Positions 1 through 7,709 of a DNA stretch of 17,702 nt are shown here, in pieces. The stretch is from JAPHTQ01 sp050287105 (GTDB taxonomy: Bacteria; Pseudomonadota; Gammaproteobacteria; Thiohalomonadales; Thiohalomonadaceae). Location: the NCBI GenBank assembly GCA_050287105.1, contig JBNKBG010000053.1, positions 1-17,702 of the forward strand, read 5' to 3'. The notes under the pieces were generated by a model, which was given only the letters and a program-made list of their open reading frames with translations, had not been told where the DNA came from and did no database searches. How positions within the stretch are numbered: the first letter of the stretch is position 1; each line of letters begins with the position of its first letter. Position numbers and translations under genes: made by a program.

Positions 1-111
1 ACCTCGGTTAGACGTTCACTCTTGATTTCGTAGTCAAAGATACCCCCTAAGGGCATCGACACGCCCCTGCATATCCTTGATCTGCAACAGGATAGGATTG
101 ACTTCCAACAT
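1..111 (-). CDS. prfB: Peptide chain release factor 2, N-terminal part (cut by window edge, programmed frameshift)
   Basis: Release factor 2 recognises UGA and UAA stop codons and triggers peptide release at the ribosome. Reading leftwards from the ATG at 111-109, frame 0 gives MLEVNPILLQIKDMQGRVDA followed by LRGYL, then an in-frame TGA at 36-34. A +1 shift gives DYEIKSERLTEV to the window edge. This matches the start of RF2 (E. coli MFEINPVNNRIQDL...LRGYLDYDAKKERLEEV). The gene therefore has the classic autoregulatory frameshift, so it breaks at codon 26 for a simple ORF caller. Only about 37 codons are present; the rest, including the GGQ domain, lies beyond the left edge. An AAAGG sequence about 10 bases before the ATG is a plausible ribosome binding site. 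dapB lies upstream on the same strand, but a repeat element and a candidate promoter separate them. Identification is secure because the frameshift signal and the flanking peptides agree. Confidence 0.93.
33..48 (-). promoter_or_regulatory. prfB programmed +1 frameshift site
   Basis: On the minus strand the sequence is AGGGGG (48-43), TAT, then CTTTGAC (39-33). AGGGGG is the internal Shine-Dalgarno-like stimulator, CTT is the slippery Leu codon and TGA is the weak stop. The spacing is the same as in the classical E. coli site. When RF2 is scarce the ribosome pauses at TGA and slips from CUU to UUU, continuing in +1 as GAC (Asp26). This is direct sequence evidence; the mechanism is established for prfB. 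Confidence 0.95.
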
Positions 112-149
112 CGTTTTAACGCCTTTGAGGTGGGTTCGGAAAGCGCGTG

Positions 150-178
150 ATCATACTACACGGGAGGGATGGGGTGAA
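150..178 (-). promoter_or_regulatory. Candidate sigma-70 promoter of prfB
   Basis: On the minus strand, TTCACC (178-173) and TATGAT (155-150) are separated by 17 bases. They match the -35 and -10 consensus at 4/6 and 5/6. Transcription would start near 143 and give a leader of about 30 bases before the prfB ATG at 111. This would make prfB transcriptionally separate from dapB. The call rests on the motif only. Confidence 0.45.
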
Positions 179-192
179 TCCGGAAAAACATA

Positions 193-340
193 TTCACCGC
201 AAAGGCGCAAAGGGCGCAAAGAAAAAGCGGGGAATGAGACACTAACATCGGTTGCCCATGATCGCATTGGGACACCTTCACAGGCAGGCTACCACACTAC
301 TTAAAACTCCTTCTTTGCGACCTTTGCGTCTTTGCGGTGA
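193..340. repeat. GCAAAG-rich imperfect inverted repeat element, copy 1
   Basis: The left arm (193-226) contains CACCGCAAAG followed by two further CGCAAAG units spaced 8-9 bases apart. The right arm (310-340) is its reverse complement with about 2 mismatches in 30 bases. The roughly 83-base centre (227-309) shows no coding potential but holds a smaller palindromic patch around CCCATGATCGCATTGGG. The right arm ends one base short of the dapB stop codon (344-342). The same architecture recurs at 9387-9527. Such arms resemble short non-autonomous palindromic repeats scattered through many proteobacterial genomes. Folded as RNA it would form a long hairpin at the 3' end of dapB mRNA. No transposase or clear target duplication is visible. 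Confidence 0.8.
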
Positions 341-341
341 G

Positions 342-1148
342 TTATCCTTTCAGAGACAGAACATCCTGCATGTCGAACAAACCGTTCGGCTTGTCCGCCA
401 GCCAGGCAGCGGCACGCACTGCGCCCTTGGCAAAGGTCATGCGGCTGGAGGCCTTGTGGGTGATCTCTACCCGCTCGCCGATCCCGGCAAACATCACTGT
501 GTGTTCGCCAACGATGTCGCCGGCACGGATGGTCTCAAAACCGATGGTCTTGCGCTCGCGTTCGCCGGTGCGTCCTTCGCGACCGTAGACAGCGCACTCC
601 TTCAGATTGCGACCGAGGGTTTCGGCCACCGCCTCGCCCATTGCCAGGGCGGTGCCTGACGGCGCGTCGATCTTGTGGCGATGGTGCGCCTCGATGATCT
701 CGATATCGACCTCGTCACCCAATACCTTAGCTGCCATCTGCAACAGCTTGAGGGTCAGGTTGACGCCGACACTCATGTTGGGGGCGAAGACCAGTGCGAC
801 ATCCTTTGCCGCGTCGTTGAGCGCCGCCTTTTGTGCATCGCTCAGACCGGTGGTACCGATCACCATCTGTTTGCCGTTGGCACGGCAGAAGGCGAGGTTC
901 TGTTCCGTCGTTTCGGGCAGGGTGAAATCGATCAACACATCGAAGTGATCGCAGGCGGCCTGTAGTGAATCGACAACCTGGACGCCAAGCGGACCGACCC
1001 CGGCCATCTCACCCGCATCGGCACCAATCAGGCTGGAACCCGGGCGAACAATGGCTGCGCCAAGGGAACATCCCTCCGCCAGATGGACGGCTTCGATCAG
1101 ATTTCTGCCCATGCGCCCCGATGCGCCGATCACTGCAATGCGTGTCAT
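342..1148 (-). CDS. dapB: 4-hydroxy-tetrahydrodipicolinate reductase
   Basis: This cytoplasmic enzyme uses NAD(P)H to reduce the dihydrodipicolinate precursor to tetrahydrodipicolinate in the lysine and meso-diaminopimelate pathway, which feeds cell-wall synthesis. The 268-residue product is close to the 273 of E. coli DapB. The N-terminal Rossmann fold carries GASGRMG (8-14). The substrate and catalytic segment EAHHRHKIDAPSGTAL begins at 153, with H155 and K159 matching the catalytic His and Lys of the family. The ATG follows AGGAAAAAGAG, a good ribosome binding site. It is the last gene of the minus-strand cluster, 26 bases after the DsrE-like gene, so it is probably co-transcribed with it. 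dnaJ-dapB proximity is known in other proteobacteria. An inverted repeat begins directly after the stop codon. No carA follows; prfB does. Identification is very secure. Confidence 0.97.
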   Translation of the reverse strand: MTRIAVIGASGRMGRNLIEAVHLAEGCSLGAAIVRPGSSLIGADAGEMAGVGPLGVQVVDSLQAACDHFDVLIDFTLPETTEQNLAFCRANGKQMVIGTTGLSDAQKAALNDAAKDVALVFAPNMSVGVNLTLKLLQMAAKVLGDEVDIEIIEAHHRHKIDAPSGTALAMGEAVAETLGRNLKECAVYGREGRTGERERKTIGFETIRAGDIVGEHTVMFAGIGERVEITHKASSRMTFAKGAVRAAAWLADKPNGLFDMQDVLSLKG

Positions 1149-1174
1149 CTCTTTTTCCTGTTTAAATGGGCGGA

Positions 1175-1666
1175 TTACCAGGCGATATAGCTGTAACCCT
1201 GCTCCTGCAGCTCCATGATGTCCGAAGCACCAACCTCTACCACCGTGGCGAAGTCGACAATGTCTTTCTCAGTCCATTTAAGGCTTTTCATGGTATTGCC
1301 GCAGGCATGAAATTCGACGCCGTAGTGGGATAACGAAGATATCCGCTGGCGCAGCTCCTCCTTGACCTCGCGCCCGGGGCGCTTGCCAAGAATATGGATC
1401 CCTTCGGCGAAGGCGACTACGACGACTTTAATGTTATCGCCATACTTACGTACCATCTCGCCGACAGAGAAGATCACATGGTCCTGATAACCCAGTTCAG
1501 CCTTGTTGAACTGGTAAACCACTTTGTGTTTGGGTTCGTCGCCGGGAAAGGTAAGTTCATCGACACTGCCCTGTGCCTTTGCACTACCCAGTGCAGCTAC
1601 ACCGGCACCCGCAACGGCTGCGCCTAATAGACGACGACGCTGTCCATCAATCTTTTTCTCTGTCAT
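1175..1666 (-). CDS. Tat-exported DsrE/DsrF-like family protein
   Basis: A 163-residue protein of the DsrE-like sulfur-relay fold. Residues 1-31 form a Tat-type signal: twin arginines in QRRRLLGAAVAGAG, a hydrophobic stretch, then a cleavage-like AKA before QG (31/32). The mature domain has the beta-strand pattern KHKVVYQFN and KVVVVAFAEGI, and the conserved Cys-containing loop FHACGNTM with Cys122, the position where DsrE-type proteins bind or transfer sulfane sulfur. Cys122 is the only cysteine. The ATG follows AAGGAAGTGCC, a strong ribosome binding site. It lies 53 bases after dnaJ and 26 bases before dapB on the same strand. Family membership is clear. The precise role (periplasmic sulfur carrier, persulfide sensor or other) is not shown by the sequence. 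A periplasmic location is inferred from the signal peptide. Confidence 0.85.
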   Translation of the reverse strand: MTEKKIDGQRRRLLGAAVAGAGVAALGSAKAQGSVDELTFPGDEPKHKVVYQFNKAELGYQDHVIFSVGEMVRKYGDNIKVVVVAFAEGIHILGKRPGREVKEELRQRISSLSHYGVEFHACGNTMKSLKWTEKDIVDFATVVEVGASDIMELQEQGYSYIAW

Positions 1667-1719
1667 GGCACTTCCTTATTCTTCCGCACGAGAAGGTGTA
1701 CGCATAACTCTATACCGCA

Positions 1720-2847
1720 CTACAGCTTCATGTCGTCAAAAAATTTCTTCACTCCATCCAGCCAGGAGGAGTGGCGTGGGCTGTGTTTACCGTTGCCCTG
1801 CAGGGAGTTCTCAAACTCCTGCAGCAACTCTTTCTGTCGCACAGAGAGGTTGATCGGGGTTTCAACGGTGATCTTGCACAACAGATCGCCAACATGGCTA
1901 CCACGTACCGATTTCACACCTTTGCCACGCAGGCGGAACAGCTTGCCGCTCTGGCTCTCACTGGGCACCTTCAGTTTGACCTTGCCATCAAGGGTAGGTA
2001 CTTCCAGTTCGCCACCCAGTGCGGCAGTAGCAAAACTGACCGGTACCTCGCAGAAGAGATCGCTACCATCACGCTTGAAGATCGGATGCTCACGTACGGC
2101 GATCTGTACATAGAGATCGCCCGGCGGTCCACCGTTCTCCCCGGCCTCGCCTTCGCCAGAGAGACGAATGCGGTCACCATTATCGACCCCGGCAGGAACC
2201 TTGACCGACAGGGTCTTCTGCTTCTGCACCCGGCCCTCACCATGACAGGTGTTGCAGGGGTCGGTGATGATTCGACCATTGCCGTGACAACGGGGACAGG
2301 TCTGCTGCAACGAGAAGAATCCCTGCTGCATCCGTACCTGCCCCTGTCCATGACAGGTAGGACAGGTGGTAGGCGTGGTACCCTTTTTTGCCCCGCTACC
2401 GTTACACTCCTGACAGGCGACCAGGGTAGGCACGCGGATCTTGACCGAGGTCCCGGCCACCGCCTCTTCCAGATTCAACTCCAGATTGTAACGCAGGTCC
2501 GCGCCCTGATAGACGCGCTGGCCACTGCGACCGCCGCCACCAAAGATGTCGCCAAAGACGTCACCGAAAACATCGGAGAATGAGGCACCACCACCAGCGC
2601 CAGGACCACCACCCATGCCGCCCTGTACGCCGGCATGACCGAACTGATCATAGGCAGCACGTTTCTTGCCGTCGGAAAGAACGTCGTAGGCCTCTTTGGC
2701 CTCCTTGAATTTATCCTCGGCCTCTTTATTGTCCGGGTTACGGTCCGGGTGATACTTCATCGCCAGCTTTTTGAAGGCCTTCTTGATCTCGGCCTCGGTG
2801 GCGTTGCGTTGTACACCAAGAACTTCGTAATAATCGCGTTGTGACAT
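1720..2847 (-). CDS. dnaJ: Chaperone DnaJ (Hsp40, type I)
   Basis: DnaJ delivers unfolded clients to DnaK and stimulates its ATPase. The 375-residue product has all type I parts. The J domain (about 1-70) has HPD at 33-35. A Gly/Phe-rich linker (about 72-110) contains repeated DVFGD and IFGGG. The zinc-binding domain has four CXXCXGXG repeats starting at C145, C162, C184 and C198. C-terminal substrate-binding domains follow. The ATG is preceded by AAAGGCGCT, an adequate ribosome binding site. It follows dnaK by 117 bases; that gap contains a 13-bp stem-loop, which may lower DnaJ relative to DnaK. It is part of the hrcA-grpE-dnaK-dnaJ cluster under the upstream CIRCE element. No missing motif or truncation is seen. 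Confidence 0.98.
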   Translation of the reverse strand: MSQRDYYEVLGVQRNATEAEIKKAFKKLAMKYHPDRNPDNKEAEDKFKEAKEAYDVLSDGKKRAAYDQFGHAGVQGGMGGGPGAGGGASFSDVFGDVFGDIFGGGGRSGQRVYQGADLRYNLELNLEEAVAGTSVKIRVPTLVACQECNGSGAKKGTTPTTCPTCHGQGQVRMQQGFFSLQQTCPRCHGNGRIITDPCNTCHGEGRVQKQKTLSVKVPAGVDNGDRIRLSGEGEAGENGGPPGDLYVQIAVREHPIFKRDGSDLFCEVPVSFATAALGGELEVPTLDGKVKLKVPSESQSGKLFRLRGKGVKSVRGSHVGDLLCKITVETPINLSVRQKELLQEFENSLQGNGKHSPRHSSWLDGVKKFFDDMKL

Positions 2848-2907
2848 AGCGCCTTTTATTCTTTGTCTAATGCCTGTTTAGGAAATTTGCCAACCATCCA
2901 TACAGTT

Positions 2908-2941
2908 ACGACGCCAGTCAGGCAGTGCTGACTGGCGTCGT
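2908..2941 (-). promoter_or_regulatory. Perfect 13-bp stem-loop between dnaK and dnaJ
   Basis: Arms at 2908-2920 and 2929-2941 (ACGACGCCAGTCA and its exact complement) enclose an 8-base loop. On the minus strand the hairpin lies 23 bases after the dnaK stop and about 60 bases before the dnaJ ATG. The following bases (AACTGTATGG) contain no U run, so it is not a standard terminator. It more likely acts as a partial attenuator or as an mRNA-stabilising or processing structure that sets dnaK above dnaJ. The structure is seen directly; its function is inferred. Confidence 0.7.
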
Positions 2942-2964
2942 CGGGTGGTTACCGCATGACCCGC

Positions 2965-4893
<1,929 letters not shown>

Positions 4894-4953
4894 AATTCTA
4901 TGCTCCAGATTCTGTTTTGCCCCGCTCCGCGGGAGAATAAATATCTATGTGAT

Positions 4954-4981
4954 TAATGTGGTCTTTACTACTGAATTCAAG
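4954..4981 (-). promoter_or_regulatory. Candidate sigma-32 heat-shock promoter upstream of dnaK
   Basis: Read on the minus strand, CTTGAA (4981-4976) overlaps the grpE stop codon. After 14 bases comes CCACATTA (4961-4954). The known sigma-32 consensus is CTTGAA, a spacer of about 13-15, then CCCCATNTA; the -10 half differs mainly by one C-to-A change. The predicted start near 4947 gives a leader of about 55 bases to the dnaK ATG at 4893. The motif is seen directly; the activity is inferred. Confidence 0.55.
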
Positions 4982-5552
4982 CCTGCTCATCGACTGAGGG
5001 TGCGACGTCCGCAGGAGCCTTGCTCACGATTACCATCGCTGGACGCAGCAAACGCTCGTTAATCAGATAGCCTTTCTGCATCACCGCCATGACCGTATTC
5101 GGTGCATATTCTGCGGACTCCTGCATCGCCATCGCCTGATGCTGTTCGGCGCTGAACGGCTGGCCCTGAGGATTAACCTCCTTGATGCCGAACTTTTCCA
5201 TGGCGCTGGAGAGCATCTTCAATGTCAGTTCGGTACCTTCGCGCAACTTGAGAAATGCCTCGTGCTCGTTCTCATCCACGGCGGCCAGGCCCAGTTCCAG
5301 ACTGTCCTTCACCGGCAGCAACTCCTGGGCAAACTTCTCCAGGCCAAACTTGTGCGCGTTTTCCACATCACGCTGAGCGCGACGCTGACTGTTCTCCATC
5401 TCCGCCTGCAGGCGCAGCAATTTATCCCAATGCTCATCGGCCTTGGATCGTGCATCTTCCAGCAGGCGCTGCATATCGACTTCCGCTTCCTCCGCTGCGG
5501 GATTCTCCACCGCTTCGTTCTCTGCTTCCGTCGAGGCTTTCTCTTTACTCAT
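4977..5552 (-). CDS. grpE: Nucleotide exchange factor GrpE
   Basis: GrpE releases ADP from DnaK and so resets the chaperone cycle; it acts as a dimer in the cytoplasm. The 191-residue product (E. coli 197) has an acidic, disordered N-terminus rich in Glu and Ala (about 1-30). A long coiled-coil helix follows (about 30-85), containing RAQRDVENAHKFGLEKF. The C-terminal beta domain contains the family signature region with NPQGQPFSAEQHQAMAMQES and PNTVMAVMQKGYLINERLLR. The ATG is preceded by GGAGTAGTGGA, a good ribosome binding site. It lies 76 bases after hrcA on the same strand, in the classical hrcA-grpE-dnaK-dnaJ order. Its stop codon overlaps a candidate sigma-32 -35 element for dnaK. Confidence 0.97.
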   Translation of the reverse strand: MSKEKASTEAENEAVENPAAEEAEVDMQRLLEDARSKADEHWDKLLRLQAEMENSQRRAQRDVENAHKFGLEKFAQELLPVKDSLELGLAAVDENEHEAFLKLREGTELTLKMLSSAMEKFGIKEVNPQGQPFSAEQHQAMAMQESAEYAPNTVMAVMQKGYLINERLLRPAMVIVSKAPADVAPSVDEQA

Positions 5553-5583
5553 TCCACTACTCCGCTTTCGTCACTTTCCACTG

Positions 5584-5602
5584 TGTTGCCGCTTCGGCAA
5601 CA
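5584..5602 (-). promoter_or_regulatory. Stem-loop in the hrcA-grpE gap
   Basis: TGTTGCCG (5584-5591) and CGGCAACA (5595-5602) form a perfect 8-bp stem with a 3-base loop, midway between the hrcA stop and the grpE start. On the minus strand no U run follows, so it is not a typical terminator. It may be an attenuator or an RNA cleavage/stability element that separates low HrcA from high GrpE and DnaK levels. Function is inferred. Confidence 0.5.
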
Positions 5603-5628
5603 ACCTATCACCCGCACAAAGTCGGGGC

Positions 5629-6669
5629 TTATTTAATCTGATTCAAGGAGGCACCCAGCAATTGGGCCGTCACGTCAACGATGGGGATCACCCGATCGTA
5701 GGCCATGCGCGTAGGTCCAATGACACCCAGTACCCCCAACACCTCACCATCTACGGTGTAGGGCGAAGCGACCACGCTACACTCATCAAGCACCTCATAG
5801 CCGGATTCGCTGCCAATGAAGAGCTGCACCCCGTCGGCCTGTAGCGACTGATCCAGCAGTTGCAGGATGTCGCGCTTCTGGTTGAAGGCATCGAACAGGC
5901 GCTTCAGCTTGTCCACGTTGCCCATCTCTTCATACGACATCAGGTTGGTCTGCCCTTCCAGCAGGTAGTCGCCATCCTTCTCGTCGGTGGCAAACACCGC
6001 CTGGGCCATCTGTACCGCGTCGGCCATCAGCTGATTCATGTGGCTACGGGTATCGTCCATCTCCTTGAGCAGTGAGGCGCGGGCCTGTTTCAGGTCGCGC
6101 CCGGCACAAACACTGTTCAAATAGTTGGCGATCTGCTGCAGCTCACTGGCACTGTAGTTGCGCGAGGTCTGTATGATCCGGTTCTGCACCTCGCGCTCGT
6201 TGATCACCAGAATCGCCAGCACCCGATTGTGCGACAGGGGTAAAAACTCCACCTGACGCAGCGCGACCAGCTTGCGTTTGGGTACCATCACCACTCCGGC
6301 CATAGAGGTGACTTCAGAAAGCTGCTGCGAGGCGATAGAGAGCACACGGTCCGGGTCAGCACTGCTCCCCATACGCTGCTGCATCTGGCTGATCTGGCTA
6401 TTGTCGAGCTGCTTGATCGTCAGCAGGCTGTCGACAAACAGCCGGTATCCCCGGGTTGTCGGGATCCGACCGGCGGAGGTATGCGGGGCATGAATCAGAC
6501 CGCACTCCTCCAGATCCGCCATCACATTGCGGATAGTTGCCGCACTCAGTTCCAGACCGGTCTCCCGGGAAAGGGTACGCGAGCCAACAGGCTGGCCGTC
6601 GCGGATATAGCGCTCCACCAGGTTCTTCAGCAGTAGCTGGGCACGATCATTCAATTCGGGACAGGACAT
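5629..6669 (-). CDS. hrcA: Heat-inducible transcription repressor HrcA
   Basis: HrcA binds CIRCE operators and represses class I heat-shock genes; it is inactivated by heat and needs GroEL to regain activity. With the start at 6669 the product has 346 residues. An N-terminal winged helix-turn-helix (about 1-75) contains the conserved ELSAATIRNVMADLEECGLI and PHTSAGRIPTTRGYR segments. A GAF-like ligand/dimerisation domain follows, ending with YDRVIPIVDVTAQLLGASLN. An in-frame ATG at 6693 would add eight residues, but it has no ribosome binding site, whereas GAAGAGGAAA directly precedes the ATG at 6669. A perfect CIRCE lies 39 bases upstream, so autoregulation is expected. HrcA is absent from E. 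coli and Pseudomonas but occurs in other gammaproteobacteria. Confidence 0.96.
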   Translation of the reverse strand: MSCPELNDRAQLLLKNLVERYIRDGQPVGSRTLSRETGLELSAATIRNVMADLEECGLIHAPHTSAGRIPTTRGYRLFVDSLLTIKQLDNSQISQMQQRMGSSADPDRVLSIASQQLSEVTSMAGVVMVPKRKLVALRQVEFLPLSHNRVLAILVINEREVQNRIIQTSRNYSASELQQIANYLNSVCAGRDLKQARASLLKEMDDTRSHMNQLMADAVQMAQAVFATDEKDGDYLLEGQTNLMSYEEMGNVDKLKRLFDAFNQKRDILQLLDQSLQADGVQLFIGSESGYEVLDECSVVASPYTVDGEVLGVLGVIGPTRMAYDRVIPIVDVTAQLLGASLNQIK

Positions 6670-6708
6670 TTTCCTCTTCCACGCATAATCCATTGTGGCA
6701 ACCGGCTA

Positions 6709-6735
6709 TTAGCACTCTAGCTCGGTGAGTGCTAA
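6709..6735. promoter_or_regulatory. CIRCE operator (HrcA binding site)
   Basis: TTAGCACTC (6709-6717), nine bases, then GAGTGCTAA (6727-6735) is an exact match to the CIRCE consensus with the canonical 9-9-9 spacing. It lies in the divergent region between hrcA (start 6669) and nadK (start 6837), so it should repress the hrcA-grpE-dnaK-dnaJ transcript. An effect on nadK is possible but not shown. Confidence 0.98.
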
Positions 6736-6776
6736 ACGCGAATTATCCATTTAACTGGGGCAGTGTCAAGGGAGGG

Positions 6777-6806
6777 GCGACTAGTCGCAAGGCCGCTAAC
6801 ATGTTA
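6777..6806. promoter_or_regulatory. Two short perfect palindromes in the nadK upstream region
   Basis: GCGACTAGTCGC (6777-6788) is a perfect 12-bp palindrome and TAACATGTTA (6797-6806) a perfect 10-bp one. Both lie between CIRCE and the nadK start at 6837. They could be operators for an unknown regulator of nadK-recN. Palindromes this short can occur by chance, and no known box was recognised. Confidence 0.3.
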
Positions 6807-6836
6807 AGTTTCGTGCAATTTTGCAGGGGAGTCAGA

Positions 6837-7706
6837 ATGGACGGTTTCAAGCGGATTGGCATCATTGGCAAGTTCGAGGATAAGAGCGTCAGCGAGACCC
6901 TGAACGCGCTGCGCGACTACCTCCAGACCAAGGACGTAGAGCTGATGCTCGATGCCGCCACCTCTGAATTCTGGCCCGATCACGGCCTGCCCCTGGGCGA
7001 TCGCGATCAGTTAGGCAGTGAATGTGATCTGATCATCGTCACCGGTGGTGACGGTACCTTCCTCAACGCGGCACGCAGCCTGGCCGGTTACGACCCTGCC
7101 CTGCTCGGTCTTAATCTGGGCCGCCTCGGCTTCCTTACCGACGTCTCCCCCAGTGAGATGAAGGAACGCCTCAACGAAATCTTCGATGGCCGCTACACCG
7201 AAGAGGAGCGCTTCCTGCTCCACTGCCGCATCTTCCGTGATGGCGAGCAGATCGGTGCCGCCGATGCCTTTAATGATGTGGTAGTGCACAAGTGGGACGT
7301 GGCGCGCATGATCGAACTGGACACCTACGTTAACGGTATCTTCGTTAACAAGGTGCGCTCCGACGGCCTCATCGTCTCCACCCCCACCGGTTCGACCGCC
7401 TATGCCCTCTCCGGTGGTGGCCCTATCCTTCATCCTGAACTGGATGCGCTGGTGCTGGTACCGATCTGCCCGCACACCATGAGCTACCGCCCCATCGTTG
7501 TCGATGCGGCCAACCAGCTCGAACTGATCGTTCGCGGTCACAGTGAAAGCCACGCCCAGGTCAGCTGCGACGGCCAACTGAACATCAGCCTGTTAGAAGG
7601 CGACCGTATTCTTATCGGCAAAAAAGAGCACAAGGTCCGCCTGATCCACCCGCTCACGCACGACCACTATCAAATCCTCCGCGCCAAGCTGAAGTGGGGC
7701 GGCTAG
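6837..7706 (+). CDS. nadK: NAD kinase
   Basis: This enzyme phosphorylates NAD to NADP with ATP or polyphosphate and is the sole route to NADP in most bacteria. The 289-residue product (E. coli 292) starts MDGFKRIGIIGK. It has the GGDGTFL motif at 70-76 with catalytic Asp72, followed by GLNLGRLGFLTD and the second conserved block DGLIVSTPTGSTAYALSGGGP. An in-frame ATG at 6729 exists but would add an atypical N-terminus and start inside CIRCE. The ATG at 6837 is preceded by AGGGGAGTCAGA, a strong ribosome binding site, and matches the family start. It is divergent from hrcA and followed after only 3 bases by recN, so the two are co-transcribed. The order grpE | nadK-recN is the same as in E. 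coli. Confidence 0.97.
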   Translation: MDGFKRIGIIGKFEDKSVSETLNALRDYLQTKDVELMLDAATSEFWPDHGLPLGDRDQLGSECDLIIVTGGDGTFLNAARSLAGYDPALLGLNLGRLGFLTDVSPSEMKERLNEIFDGRYTEEERFLLHCRIFRDGEQIGAADAFNDVVVHKWDVARMIELDTYVNGIFVNKVRSDGLIVSTPTGSTAYALSGGGPILHPELDALVLVPICPHTMSYRPIVVDAANQLELIVRGHSESHAQVSCDGQLNISLLEGDRILIGKKEHKVRLIHPLTHDHYQILRAKLKWGG

Positions 7707-7709
7707 AAC

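Noticed and set aside
193..340. CRISPR-like array from the repeated GCAAAG units
   Set aside because: Units are about 8-9 bases apart without spacers, arranged as two inverted arms, and no cas gene is present.
252..659. Plus-strand open frame across the repeat and dapB 3' end
   Set aside because: It is opposite dapB and starts in the repeat centre; no protein-like features.
342..1148. Expectation of carA-carB after dapB
   Set aside because: The sequence beyond dapB is a repeat and then prfB; no carA sequence is present.
1771..2583. Long plus-strand open frame opposite dnaJ
   Set aside because: It mirrors the codon structure of dnaJ on the other strand; the zinc-finger repeats of dnaJ explain the region fully.
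7011..7577. Minus-strand open frame inside nadK
   Set aside because: It is a shadow of nadK, with no recognisable domain.
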